A stretch of 32,874 nt of DNA, from the NCBI GenBank assembly GCA_023664705.1, contig JAMPFE010000026.1:1-32874 (forward strand), given 5' to 3'. This document shows positions 17,828 through 25,674 of this stretch, piece after piece (within the stretch, counting starts at the first letter, position 1; the number at the start of each line of letters is the position of its first letter). This stretch comes from Lachnospiraceae bacterium (GTDB lineage: Bacteria; Bacillota; Clostridia; Oscillospirales; Ruminococcaceae). The position numbers and the translations under genes were made by a program. Under the pieces are notes generated by a model. It was given only the letters and a program-made list of their open reading frames with translations. It made no database searches and had not been told where the DNA came from.

Positions 17828-18601
17828 TTAATCGCCCAGATAGGCGGTGATGACCTTCGGGTCGTTCAGCACTGCCGAGGTCGCGCCCCGGGCGAGCTCC
17901 TGCCCGAAATTCAGCACGGTGAGCTCCTCGCAGATGCCCGCGACGAGCTTCATATCGTGCTCTATCAGCAAAATCGTCATATCGAATTTCTCCCGCACGA
18001 AGCGGATAGTGTCCATAAGCTCGGCGGTCTCGTTCGGGTTCATGCCCGCGGCGGGCTCGTCGAGCAGCAGCAGCTTGGGGTTGGTCGCGAGCGCCCTCGC
18101 TATCTCCAGCTTTCGCTGCTTGCCGTAGGGCAGGTTCGAGGCGAGCGCGTCGGGCTCGCCGTCGAGGTCGAACACCTTCAGCAGCTCGAGCGCCCTTTCG
18201 TTCATCTGCTTTTCCTCTTTAAAGTAACGCGGCAGCCGCAGAATGCCCTCGATAGTCGTGTATTTGGTTTGGTTCTGCATCCCGACCTTTACGTTGTCGA
18301 GAACGCTCATAGCCTTGAACAGGCGGATATTCTGGAAAGTTCTGGCAACGCCGCTTTTGTTTATCTCGACGGGGGACTTCCCCGTGATGTTCGCGCCGTC
18401 GAGGAAGATGCCGCCCGAGGTGGGCTTGTAAACCCCCGTCAGCATATTGAAGACCGTGGTCTTTCCCGCGCCGTTGGGACCGATGAGCCCGTAGAGCTGC
18501 CCCTTATTGACGCGCATATTCAGCCCGTCCACCGCGCGCAGACCACCGAATTGTATCGACAGGTCTCTGACCTCGAGCAGCGGAGTGTTGTTATCGCTCA
18601 T
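17828..18601 (-). CDS. livG: Branched-chain amino-acid ABC transporter, ATP-binding protein LivG
   Basis: The second transporter ATPase, 257 residues. Walker A is GPNGAGKTT (42-50). The signature segment is the LivG-type LPYGKQRKLEIARAL, and Walker B reads LLLLDEPAAGMNP. The ARTFQNIRLF motif (about 86-95) is also typical of LivG. The ATG directly follows the livM stop codon (TAAATG), with GGGAGG inside the livM 3' end, so translation is coupled. Confidence 0.96.
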   Translation of the reverse strand: MSDNNTPLLEVRDLSIQFGGLRAVDGLNMRVNKGQLYGLIGPNGAGKTTVFNMLTGVYKPTSGGIFLDGANITGKSPVEINKSGVARTFQNIRLFKAMSVLDNVKVGMQNQTKYTTIEGILRLPRYFKEEKQMNERALELLKVFDLDGEPDALASNLPYGKQRKLEIARALATNPKLLLLDEPAAGMNPNETAELMDTIRFVREKFDMTILLIEHDMKLVAGICEELTVLNFGQELARGATSAVLNDPKVITAYLGD

Positions 18602-19684
18602 TTACTCGGCACCTCCCGCTGTTTTGTTTTTCTTGAATATTCCCTTGAGCCTTTGCACGGGAGCGGACGCGCCGACGCGCTCTCTGAGCTGAATAAAGAA
18701 CGGCGCGTTGTTGAATATCATCATACCGATGAGCACTATCGCGTAGATGAGCATACGGTAATCGCCGACCTCGCGGAATATCTCGGGGAGGGCATAGAGG
18801 ATTATCGTCGCGATTATCGAGCCGCGGAGGCTGCCGAGACCGCCGAGCACCACGAACACGAGAATGAGTATCGAGAAGTTGTAGTCGAATTTCGTGAACG
18901 CCACCATCGGTATCGAATGGACGTACAAGCCGCCCGCGACGCCCGCCAGACCCGCCGAGATCGTGAACGCCATAAGGCGGAACTTGGTGACGTTAATGCC
19001 GACCGACTGCGCGGCGATATAGTTGTCGCGCACCGCCATACAGGCGCGCCCCGATTTGGAGCTTATGAACGTCATAAGGACTATCAGCACCAGCAGCAGA
19101 ACGACCGTCACGACCCAGATATTCGTGTCCTGCGGCGCCTGAACCCCTATCGGACCCTTCAAAATCTGCGTCGCCGTTTCGGTATCGACGTTCTCGGGGG
19201 GCTTTGTAAAGCCGAAATGCAGCCCGTTCGCGTCGACCGTGAGGTAGATGTTCGTCGCGAGCGACTTGACTATCTCGCCGAAGCCGAGCGTTACTATCGC
19301 GAGGTAGTCTCCGCGCAGACGTAGCACGGGAATGCCGATAAGCACGCCGAATACCGCCGCCATTATCCCCGAGACCGCAAGAGCGATGACGAGCCGCGGC
19401 ACGGGCGGGCAGTCGGTGTTTACCATTACTATCTGGGAGACCGCGCTTCCGCAGAGGGCCCCCACGCACATAAATCCCGCGTGTCCGAGGGAGAGCTCGC
19501 CGAGTATGCCGACCGTGAGGTTCAGCGAGAGCGCGAGAATGATGTGTATCCCTATCGGGATGAGCAGACCCTTCAGCATATTGTTTCCGTTCAGCGCGCC
19601 TGCGGACATCAGCGCGGACATCACAATGCACAGGACCGCCGTGCCGCCGAAGGTTATCGCGTTGTTTAATTTCTGTTTTTTCAT
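18602..19684 (-). CDS. livM: Branched-chain amino-acid ABC transporter permease LivM
   Basis: A membrane permease subunit of 360 residues with about nine or ten hydrophobic segments. It contains the LivM signature LSLNLTVGILGELSLGHAGF near residues 53-72, the segment RLRGDYLAIVTLGFGEI, and the permease loop AVRDNYIAAQSVGIN that contacts the ATPases. I placed the start at ATG 19684 (MKKQK); the longer open frame runs back into livH. The ribosome-binding site is weak (AAGGCGG), consistent with coupling to livH, whose stop codon lies 10 bases upstream. The basic C-terminus (KKNK) is cytoplasmic. Confidence 0.94.
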   Translation of the reverse strand: MKKQKLNNAITFGGTAVLCIVMSALMSAGALNGNNMLKGLLIPIGIHIILALSLNLTVGILGELSLGHAGFMCVGALCGSAVSQIVMVNTDCPPVPRLVIALAVSGIMAAVFGVLIGIPVLRLRGDYLAIVTLGFGEIVKSLATNIYLTVDANGLHFGFTKPPENVDTETATQILKGPIGVQAPQDTNIWVVTVVLLLVLIVLMTFISSKSGRACMAVRDNYIAAQSVGINVTKFRLMAFTISAGLAGVAGGLYVHSIPMVAFTKFDYNFSILILVFVVLGGLGSLRGSIIATIILYALPEIFREVGDYRMLIYAIVLIGMMIFNNAPFFIQLRERVGASAPVQRLKGIFKKNKTAGGAE

Positions 19685-19694
19685 ATCTGCCGCC

Positions 19695-20639
19695 TTAAAC
19701 TTTCTCGTTGATCTTCTTGCCCATAATTCCCGTGGGACGCACGACAAGAACGACTATAAGCACCATAAACACAATTGCGTCGGATATCTCCGAGGAGATG
19801 TACGCTATGGAAAGGCGTTCGATAACGCCGAGCAGCACGCCGCCTATCATCGCGCCGGGGATACTTCCTATCCCGCCGAATACCGCCGCCACGAACGCCT
19901 TTATGCCGGGCATTGAGCCCGTCGTCGGGGAAATGGACGGGTATTTCGAGCACATCAGCAGCGCCGCTACCGCCGCAAGCGCCGAGCCTATCGCGAACGT
20001 GAGCGTTATCGTGCCGTTTACATTGATGCCCATAAGCTGAGCCGCGCCGCGGTCCTCGCTGCACGCGAGCATCGCCTTGCCCGCCTTGGTCTTATTGATG
20101 AACAGCACGAGCGCTATCATAACCGCGAGCGACACGGCGATCGCCAGAAACGTCTCCATATCGATTACAAGCGAGGGGGTCAGCCCCTGCGCCTTGAGCT
20201 CGTCGCCGCTGTCGAAAAATATGACGCCTTTTCCGTCGAACACCTGCAAAAACGGGGGCGCGCCCTTTACGATGGACGTGAAAATCTTCGGGGTCGCCGA
20301 CTGAGTGAGCTGGGCGACATTCTGCAGCAGGTAGCTTACGCCTATCGCCGTTATGAGCACGGCAAGCGGCGGGGAACTCCTCAGCGGACGGTACGCCACC
20401 TTTTCGATGACGACGCCCAGAACAGTGCAGACCGCCACGGTGATAAGCATCGACAGCCACAGCGGACACCAATTCGACGCCATTGTGATGAACGCCGCGT
20501 AGCCGCCCACCATTATGATGTCGCCGTGGGCGAAGTTCAGCATTTTCGCTATGCCGTAGACCATGGTGTAGCCCAAGGCTATCAGCGCGTATATGCTGCC
20601 TTGGCTCAATCCGAATACCAGATACGAAATAAAACTCAT
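19695..20639 (-). CDS. livH: Branched-chain amino-acid ABC transporter permease LivH
   Basis: The partner permease of LivM, 314 residues with about eight hydrophobic segments. The N-terminus is typical (LSQGSIYALIALGYTMVYGI, about 10-29), followed by LNFAHGDIIMVGGY. The ATPase-contact loop is ACSEDRGAAQLMGIN at about 192-206, and KAFVAAVFGGIGSIPGAM follows at about 245-262. The ATG has GGGAGG upstream. A 133-bp gap with hairpins and repeats separates it from livJ. Confidence 0.95.
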   Translation of the reverse strand: MSFISYLVFGLSQGSIYALIALGYTMVYGIAKMLNFAHGDIIMVGGYAAFITMASNWCPLWLSMLITVAVCTVLGVVIEKVAYRPLRSSPPLAVLITAIGVSYLLQNVAQLTQSATPKIFTSIVKGAPPFLQVFDGKGVIFFDSGDELKAQGLTPSLVIDMETFLAIAVSLAVMIALVLFINKTKAGKAMLACSEDRGAAQLMGINVNGTITLTFAIGSALAAVAALLMCSKYPSISPTTGSMPGIKAFVAAVFGGIGSIPGAMIGGVLLGVIERLSIAYISSEISDAIVFMVLIVVLVVRPTGIMGKKINEKV

Positions 20640-20660
20640 AACGTCCTCCCGTTTAGAAAT

Positions 20661-20702
20661 TAGAGGTAAGAAGTAAGAGCCCTCTCTTGCCTCTTACCTC
20701 TA
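20661..20702. repeat. Inverted repeat in the livJ-livH gap containing the 13-mer, copy 2
   Basis: TAGAGGTAAG (20661-20670) and CTTACCTCTA (20693-20702) are perfect 10-base arms around a 22-base loop that itself contains AGAG/CTCT. The right arm contains the 13-mer CCTCTTACCTCTA, also found at 17094-17106 in the same operon. It resembles a short miniature or REP-like repeat, or a decayed minisatellite. Confidence 0.7.
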
Positions 20703-20719
20703 ACATCTAATAGCAAAAT

Positions 20720-20750
20720 CCGTACAAGAGCGTACGCCCTTGTACGGTTT
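20720..20750 (-). terminator. Hairpin between livJ and livH: partial terminator or mRNA stabiliser
   Basis: The 9-bp arms CCGTACAAG and CTTGTACGG surround a 10-base loop. On the transcribed minus strand the stem is followed by ATTTTGC, a weak T run. Such an element would reduce read-through into the permease genes or protect the livJ message, giving more binding protein than permease. Confidence 0.55.
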
Positions 20751-20772
20751 GCGAATAAATCAATGTTGAAAA

Positions 20773-21948
20773 TTACTGGACCTCGTAAGCGCCCTTGCCG
20801 TCGTTTACAACGATCTTAAGCACCTGAGGAGCCTTTTCGGGCTCGCCGTCCGTGCCCCACTTGGTCTTGCCCGTAACGCCGTCAAACTCAATAGAGGTCA
20901 TAGCGGACTTCATCTTGTCGCAGAGCTCGGAAGCGGAGAGGGACGCGTCGTTTACGCCCGCCTGCTCAAGAGCCTGCTTTACGGCGTATACGCAGTCGTA
21001 AGCGTCCGCCGCGAACTGGTTTACCTCGTCGTTCGGGAACTTCTCCTGATATGCCTTGGTGAATGCTGCGGACTTGGGCTCGGGAGAGGACGCCGCATAC
21101 GGAGACATTACATAAACGCCGTCCGCAATGGAAACGTCGCCGCTGTCCTCGAGCAGACCGATAAGACCGTCAAGTCCGTCGCCGCCGAGCACGGGGATAT
21201 TGAGCTTGCCCTGCGCCTGCTGAAGTATCATAGCCACGGCGTTGTAGTAGAACGGCAAAAACAGCAGCTCCGCGCCGCTCTCGCTTACCCTCTGGATCTG
21301 TACGTTGAAATCCGTCTCGGTATCCTTCGCGAAGGTCTCCTTGCAGACTATTTCGAGACCCTTCTTTGCAGCCTCTTCCTTAAAGCCCTGATAGATGCCC
21401 GTGGAATAATCGGAGTTGTTGTTGTAGATAACGGCTATCTTCTTCGCGGACATATTGTCGGCGATATAATCCGCCGCGATAGCGCCCTGCTGGGGGTCTG
21501 TAAAGCACATGCGGAAGCAGTTGTCGCCCGCGAGGCAGTTGAGCGCCGAGCCCGACGGCGTGAGCAGGAACATATTGTCATCCTTCGCCTTGACCGCGAC
21601 AGCCGCGCAGGAGCCCGAGGTAACGGTGCCGAGCAGCAGCTTCATATTCTTGTCCTTGAGGGCGTTGTACGCGGTAAGACCCTTTTCGGGCTCCGCAACG
21701 TCGTCCTCAAACTCTATCTTGAGCTTGATGCCGTTTACGCCGCCCGCCGCGTTTATCTCGTCCGCCGCGAGCTGGAGACCGTTTCTTACCGCGATGCCGT
21801 ACTGAGCATTTTCGCCCGTGACGGGACCTATGCCGCCTATAACGAGGGTATCGCCGTCGCTTGCGCTGTCGCCGTTACAGCCCGCGAGACCGAGCGTCAT
21901 AGCCGCTGCCAGAGATACGGCAGCAACGCGCTTGAATAAATTTTTCAT
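20773..21948 (-). CDS. livJ: Branched-chain amino-acid ABC transporter substrate-binding lipoprotein
   Basis: The extracellular receptor of the importer, 391 residues. A signal peptide ends in the lipobox LGLAGC with the lipidated Cys at C24, so the protein is tethered to the outer face of the membrane. The mature part has the type I periplasmic-binding fold of the Leu/Ile/Val family: IGGIGPVTGENAQYG, NAAGGVNGIKL, the SGSC region and a GGDGLDG hinge segment. Ligand specificity cannot be read by eye. The ATG has AAAGGA upstream. A strong promoter lies about 90 bases upstream and a hairpin follows the gene, so livJ is probably the most highly expressed gene of the operon. Confidence 0.95.
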   Translation of the reverse strand: MKNLFKRVAAVSLAAAMTLGLAGCNGDSASDGDTLVIGGIGPVTGENAQYGIAVRNGLQLAADEINAAGGVNGIKLKIEFEDDVAEPEKGLTAYNALKDKNMKLLLGTVTSGSCAAVAVKAKDDNMFLLTPSGSALNCLAGDNCFRMCFTDPQQGAIAADYIADNMSAKKIAVIYNNNSDYSTGIYQGFKEEAAKKGLEIVCKETFAKDTETDFNVQIQRVSESGAELLFLPFYYNAVAMILQQAQGKLNIPVLGGDGLDGLIGLLEDSGDVSIADGVYVMSPYAASSPEPKSAAFTKAYQEKFPNDEVNQFAADAYDCVYAVKQALEQAGVNDASLSASELCDKMKSAMTSIEFDGVTGKTKWGTDGEPEKAPQVLKIVVNDGKGAYEVQ

Positions 21949-22044
21949 AGCAAATTTCCTTTCTTTTCACATAATTGCGTAAAATATATCTTCGGAAAAC
22001 CGCTGCGCGGGAAAAATCTCCGCGGCGATTTTCTTTGCAATTTT

Positions 22045-22073
22045 ACTATACCATTTAATTCATAATCTGTCAA
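22045..22073 (-). promoter_or_regulatory. Strong promoter of the liv operon
   Basis: On the minus strand, a perfect -35 TTGACA (22068-22073) and -10 TATAGT (22045-22050) are 17 bases apart. Transcription would start near 22038, giving a leader of about 90 nucleotides. Confidence 0.85.
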
Positions 22074-22191
22074 GAACAAAATCGTAACGATTTTACAAAC
22101 CAAATAAGAAATTTTTGTGCAATTTACACTAAATTCACTTAAAACGCCGTATTTGGATAAAAAATCCGCCGAGATAATTCACAAAATGAGC

Positions 22192-22228
22192 AAAAAATCG
22201 CGCTCCGCCAAAACGGCGAAACGCGATC
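22192..22228 (-). terminator. Rho-independent terminator of ireB
   Basis: On the minus strand a stem of ATCGCG/CGCGAT with an inner CGCC/GGCG pair, separated by a three-base internal loop, is followed by six T residues. It ends the ireB transcript before the liv promoter. Confidence 0.8.
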
Positions 22229-22280
22229 CTCTTCGATTTAAAATCCCGTCTTGCAGGAAATTTTTTAAAACTCTGCAAAA

Positions 22281-22526
22281 TCAGTCGGTAAGATAGGACT
22301 TCACCAAGACCTGCAAAAGCTCGTCCCTGTCTATGTGTCGGATAAGACCCCGCGCGTTGTTGAACGTGGTGATATATGTAGGATCCTCCGACAGAATATA
22401 CCCGACAAGCTGATTGATCGGATTGTAGCCCTTTTGCTTAAGCGCGTCGTATACCGTGGTAAGGATCTCCTTCATCTCGCTTTCACGATCCTCGTGCACG
22501 GAAAACGTCATTGTTTTGTCCAGCAT
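22281..22526 (-). CDS. ireB: IreB family regulatory phosphoprotein
   Basis: This 81-residue protein (formerly UPF0297) is a conserved Firmicutes regulator that, in Enterococcus, is phosphorylated by the serine/threonine kinase IreK and affects cephalosporin resistance and envelope stress. Hallmarks visible are the MTFSVHEDRE-like start, YDALKQKGYNPINQLVGYILSEDPTYI, and ARGLIRHIDRDELL. ATG 22526 has AAGGAGGG upstream. In many relatives it is followed by the Holliday-junction resolvase gene ruvX; here it stands alone between its own promoter and terminator. Confidence 0.95.
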   Translation of the reverse strand: MLDKTMTFSVHEDRESEMKEILTTVYDALKQKGYNPINQLVGYILSEDPTYITTFNNARGLIRHIDRDELLQVLVKSYLTD

Positions 22527-22630
22527 ATTATCCCTCCTTGGCTTAAACTTGGATATCGGAATACGCGCAGCCTCGTCTCCGCTTCGGCAAGCTTCGGAAA
22601 GCACTAAGTTCCCCTGCTCTCCTAAACATA

Positions 22631-22659
22631 ATTATACACATTTTTCGCCAAAAAAACAA
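22631..22659 (-). promoter_or_regulatory. Promoter of ireB
   Basis: On the minus strand the -35 TTGTTT (22654-22659) and a perfect -10 TATAAT (22631-22636) are 17 bases apart. Confidence 0.7.
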
Positions 22660-22780
22660 CCATATTTCGCAAACAAACGCGAAAATCTATGAATATCACA
22701 AATTACCGCGCAATTCTTTGTGGATATTACACAAAAATGCACTCCCAAAATCTACATATTTATAAAATTTGCTAAAACAC

Positions 22781-22809
22781 TTGTATATCCGAAAAATATA
22801 TGTTATAAT
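22781..22809 (+). promoter_or_regulatory. Promoter of the DivIVA-like gene
   Basis: The -35 TTGTAT and a perfect -10 TATAAT are 17 bases apart, and TGT directly before the -10 box makes an extended -10 element. Confidence 0.8.
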
Positions 22810-22882
22810 TAGAGTATGGAAGTGCGCGGACGGCATATCCGCGTACCGGCGTCAATTTTATTTTCGAGGGGAGTAATTGAGT

Positions 22883-24304
22883 ATGGCGGGCGAAGGCGGA
22901 TTTAAAGTCGTATTTCAAGGCTTTGATAAAAATGAGGTCAACGAATACATAAGCAATCTTCGTAAAACAATGAAGGAACTGGAGACGGAAAAGCGGACTA
23001 ACGACGAAAAGACCGCAGCTGCCGTTAAGATCGCGGAGGCTGCGGAGGAGAGGATAAAGGCGGCGGAGCAGCGCAGCGCCGACAGGATAGCCGAGCTGGA
23101 GCTCCAAGTAAAGACCGAGCGCAGAAACGCGGAAAATCTTACTATCCAGATAGACGAGTTGAAAAGAAAGCTGAAGCACCCGTCGTCCTCGGCGAGCGGC
23201 AAGGTCGACACCTCGGCTGCCCAGAAGCAGTCCGCAGATATTATCGCCAAGGCTAACGAGACCGCGCGCGACATCGTGGAAAAGGCGAAGAAGACCGCGC
23301 AGGAGGTCATTTCGGGCGCGCAGAGCGCCGCAAACGCGTCGGGCGGGCAGAACAATGCCGATACCGAGGCGTTTATGAGCGTGCTGAAGAGCTGTCTCGA
23401 CAGCATTACGGGCAGCTGCGGCGAGCTCGGCAGAAAGGCTTCGGAGCTCCTCGGGAAGAGCGCCGCGCCCGTTACCGTGACGATGCCCGACTTCTCGAGC
23501 ATTTCCGCGCCGCAGGCTGAGGTCCCCGCGGGCGCTCCCGAGCCCGCCGCAAGCGCGCCCGGGATGTCGCTGTCGGGTGATCTGTTCGGCAGCATGGACG
23601 ACGGCGGCGACGACGATATGATGTCCGCATTCGGCGATGAGGACAAGGCTGCCGCCGCAAAGGCTCCCGAAGCGGAAACGCTCGGCGGCTTCGATATGTC
23701 GGCAGTCAGCGAGCCCGTTGACAAGGTCGCTCCAAACGACACGGACAACATGGGCAGACCCGAGTTCAACAACGACTTTATGAAAGACCTTATCGCGCAG
23801 ACCGTTCCGAGCTCCGCTCTCGGGGACGATGTTGACGACGACCTGCGCAGCGCCGTCAAGGAAGAGGAGGAGAAGTTCTCCGTCAAGCCCTCGGACGAGG
23901 ACGGCGGGCTCGATTTCAATATGGATATGGGCGGCAGCTCCGCGGACGCGGACGACCCCATGGCGGCTTTGCTCGCGCAGGCGCAGGCGGCGTTCGGCGG
24001 CGGCGGCGGAGGATTTGATATGTCCGCCTCCGAGCCCGAACAGGAGCCCGAGCCCGCGGGCGGCATGGGCATGGGCTCTTCGGGAGATTGGGCAGACCTG
24101 CAAAAGCAGCTTGAGGCTATGGAGCAGTCGGGCGGCTTCGGCGGCTCGGAGCCCGAAAGCGCTGCCGATGAGGCTCCGAAGAGCATCGCGGACGACCCCA
24201 AGGCTCCGAGCGCGGACGATTCCGCGATATGGAACTTCGGCGATATGGGCAGCGGCTCGTCCGATGACGACGATATGAGCTCCGACCTGTTCGGCAGCTT
24301 CTGA
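22883..24304 (+). CDS. DivIVA-like coiled-coil protein with a long acidic disordered tail
   Basis: The 473-residue protein opens with a DivIVA-type motif (FQGFDKNEVNEYI, 11-23), the signature of proteins that bind curved membrane at poles or septa. A heptad-like coiled coil follows to about residue 98, then a second helical stretch at about 112-195. From about 200 to the end it is a low-complexity, strongly acidic Gly/Ser/Pro/Asp region with no obvious fold. A short motif recurs: LSGDLFGSMDDGGDDDMM near 229-247 and DDDDMSSDLFGSF at the C-terminus. ATG 22883 follows GAGGGGAG; a TTG two codons earlier is too close to it. It is transcribed alone, with its own promoter and terminator. A role in cell division or polarity is inferred from the N-terminus only. 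Confidence 0.8.
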   Translation: MAGEGGFKVVFQGFDKNEVNEYISNLRKTMKELETEKRTNDEKTAAAVKIAEAAEERIKAAEQRSADRIAELELQVKTERRNAENLTIQIDELKRKLKHPSSSASGKVDTSAAQKQSADIIAKANETARDIVEKAKKTAQEVISGAQSAANASGGQNNADTEAFMSVLKSCLDSITGSCGELGRKASELLGKSAAPVTVTMPDFSSISAPQAEVPAGAPEPAASAPGMSLSGDLFGSMDDGGDDDMMSAFGDEDKAAAAKAPEAETLGGFDMSAVSEPVDKVAPNDTDNMGRPEFNNDFMKDLIAQTVPSSALGDDVDDDLRSAVKEEEEKFSVKPSDEDGGLDFNMDMGGSSADADDPMAALLAQAQAAFGGGGGGFDMSASEPEQEPEPAGGMGMGSSGDWADLQKQLEAMEQSGGFGGSEPESAADEAPKSIADDPKAPSADDSAIWNFGDMGSGSSDDDDMSSDLFGSF

Positions 24305-24316
24305 TACGGTTATTTC

Positions 24317-24354
24317 AAAGAGCCGAAAAGCGAAATTCGGCTCTTTGCTGTTTT
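24317..24354 (+). terminator. Rho-independent terminator after the DivIVA-like gene
   Basis: Perfect 11-bp arms AAAGAGCCGAA (24317-24327) and TTCGGCTCTTT (24336-24346) close an 8-base loop, followed by GCTGTTTT. The next gene starts 14 bases later, so some read-through may supply it; no separate promoter was seen. Confidence 0.85.
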
Positions 24355-24367
24355 ATGAGGGAATGAA

Positions 24368-24913
24368 ATGATAAAGCTTGACACAAACGAATTGAAAGAA
24401 AAGGCAAAAACGCTCCGCGCGGGCGACAAGGTGCTGCTTTCGGGCACGGTCTACACCTCGCGCGACGCGGCGCACAAGCGCATAAAGGCGCTGCTCGACA
24501 GCGGCGGAGAGCTGCCGTATGAGCTCGACGGCGCGGCGGTCTATTACGCGGGTCCCACCGCCGCAAAGGACGGCATGGTCATCGGGTCGTGCGGTCCGAC
24601 CACCTCGAGCCGTATGGACGTGTATTCGCCCGAGCTCCTCGACAGGGGGCTCTCCGCGATGATCGGCAAGGGCGAGCGCTCCGAGGCGGTCTGCGAGGCG
24701 ATAAAGCGCAACGGCGCGGTGTACCTCTGCGCGATAGGCGGCGCGGGCGCGCTGGCGTGCAAGTGCATAACCGAGTGTGAGGTCATCGCGTTCGAGGATC
24801 TGGGCTGCGAAAGCGTGAAACGCCTTACATTCCGCGAATTTCCCTTAACGGTCGCAATTGACAGCGTCGGCGGTAACATTTTTCAAAGCGGTCGGGAGCG
24901 CTACGCTCGGTGA
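24368..24913 (+). CDS. Class I fumarate hydratase / tartrate dehydratase beta subunit
   Basis: This 181-residue protein corresponds to the C-terminal (beta) subunit of two-part iron-sulfur hydro-lyases (FumA/TtdB type), which interconvert fumarate and malate or dehydrate tartrate. Family features are LLSGTVYTSRDAAHKR (about 23-38), YYAGPT (59-64), GSCGPTTSSRMD (73-84), and IGKG (98-101). The iron-sulfur ligands sit on the alpha subunit, which should precede it but is not in this window, so activity depends on a partner encoded elsewhere. ATG 24368 has GAGGG upstream. The choice between fumarase and tartrate dehydratase cannot be made by eye. Confidence 0.9.
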   Translation: MIKLDTNELKEKAKTLRAGDKVLLSGTVYTSRDAAHKRIKALLDSGGELPYELDGAAVYYAGPTAAKDGMVIGSCGPTTSSRMDVYSPELLDRGLSAMIGKGERSEAVCEAIKRNGAVYLCAIGGAGALACKCITECEVIAFEDLGCESVKRLTFREFPLTVAIDSVGGNIFQSGRERYAR

Positions 24914-24980
24914 AAATTCACAAAATATCGGGCGAAAAACACAATAAAATGTCGGAATTTTTAGTTTTTTAATTTAACTA

Positions 24981-25009
24981 TTGACAAATTTCAAAAAGTG
25001 TGGTAAAAT
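24981..25009 (+). promoter_or_regulatory. Promoter of the sigma factor gene
   Basis: A perfect -35 TTGACA and -10 TAAAAT are 17 bases apart. Transcription would begin near 25016, about 45 bases before the ATG at 25060. Confidence 0.85.
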
Positions 25010-25059
25010 GTATACAGTAGTAATGTGCAAAGTGTTTTCAACTGCCGAGGGTGAGCGTT

Positions 25060-25599
25060 ATGTCGGATTATTCTGCATTGAGCGATAAGGAGCTTATCCG
25101 CAACGAGCCGCCCGACAGCGGGAAAATCGCGGAGCTTATCTCGCGCTATATGAAAACCGTGTTTTCGTGCGCCAAGCGTTACTCGGGCGCCGCCGACTAT
25201 GAGGAGCTCGTTTCCGACGGCATGGAGGGGCTGCTTTCCGCGGTGCGCGGCTACAACGAGGATAAGGGCGAGTTCGCCGCGTTCGCGGCTGTGTGCATTG
25301 AAAACAAGCTGCGCAATACCGCAAAAAGGTCGCTCAGGCGCGTTTCTCTGCTTTCCGACCCCGAGGCGCTGAACGACATCGCCGACCCCGCGCCCTCCCC
25401 CGAGGAGCTTGTCATCGCAATGGAGGACAGCAGGGAGGTCATGGAGCGCATCGAAACGGAGCTTACGCCGCTTGAAAAGCAGTGCATCCGCGGCGCTGTG
25501 CTGGGCTTGTCCTACGAGGAGACCGCACGCGAGCTCGGCGTCGACAAAAAGGTTGTCGACAACGCTCTTTCAAGAGCGAGGGCGAAGCTGCGCAAATAG
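25060..25599 (+). CDS. Sigma-70 family RNA polymerase sigma factor (SigH/sporulation-like)
   Basis: A 179-residue alternative sigma factor. Region 2 lies at about 15-95: the YEELVSDGMEGLLSAVRGY segment is core-binding region 2.2, followed by FAAFAAVCIENKLRN, a form resembling SigH-type factors. Region 4 ends the protein with the helix-turn-helix LSYEETARELGVDKKVVDNALSRARAKLRK. The regulon is unknown. I start it at ATG 25060, with GAGGGTG upstream, rather than the GTG three codons earlier that lies inside that site. It is followed by a tRNA-like RNA element and a zinc-ribbon gene. Confidence 0.87.
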   Translation: MSDYSALSDKELIRNEPPDSGKIAELISRYMKTVFSCAKRYSGAADYEELVSDGMEGLLSAVRGYNEDKGEFAAFAAVCIENKLRNTAKRSLRRVSLLSDPEALNDIADPAPSPEELVIAMEDSREVMERIETELTPLEKQCIRGAVLGLSYEETARELGVDKKVVDNALSRARAKLRK

Positions 25600-25630
25600 C
25601 CGATAACAATTTAAATTGGGGTCGGTTTGC

Positions 25631-25664
25631 TTTCCTAATGGTTTAATTTTACAGATTTAGGAAA
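25631..25664 (+). other. Hairpin upstream of the tRNA-like element
   Basis: TTTCCTAA (25631-25638) and TTAGGAAA (25657-25664) form perfect 8-bp arms around an 18-base AT-rich loop. It may be part of the structured leader that continues downstream. It lacks a T run and is not a standard terminator. Confidence 0.5.
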
Positions 25665-25674
25665 TATTTACATA

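Larger units (their letters stand above)
21949..22280. other. Gene-free region with livJ promoter and ireB terminator
   Basis: This 332-bp stretch holds the leftward livJ promoter and its leader of about 90 bases, an AT-rich spacer, and the leftward terminator of ireB. The leader contains a C/G-rich patch (around 22003-22030) that could form a small hairpin. I see no convincing riboswitch or small gene. Confidence 0.6.
22527..22882. other. Divergent control region between ireB and the DivIVA-like gene
   Basis: This 356-bp AT-rich stretch carries the leftward ireB promoter with a leader of about 100 bases and the rightward promoter of the DivIVA-like gene with a leader of about 65 bases. A duplicated GCTTCGG lies in the ireB leader. 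Between the two promoters (22660-22780) I see nothing beyond A+T-rich sequence. Confidence 0.6.

Noticed and set aside
17957..19324. Open frame of about 455 codons antisense to livG and livM
   Set aside because: The product is a charged His/Arg/Glu-rich sequence with no domain; the opposite strand encodes two clear transporter subunits.
22772..24201. Two long minus-strand open frames opposite the DivIVA-like gene
   Set aside because: Both are low-complexity mirror images of the acidic repeats, lack start signals, and conflict with a gene that has a promoter, ribosome-binding site and terminator.
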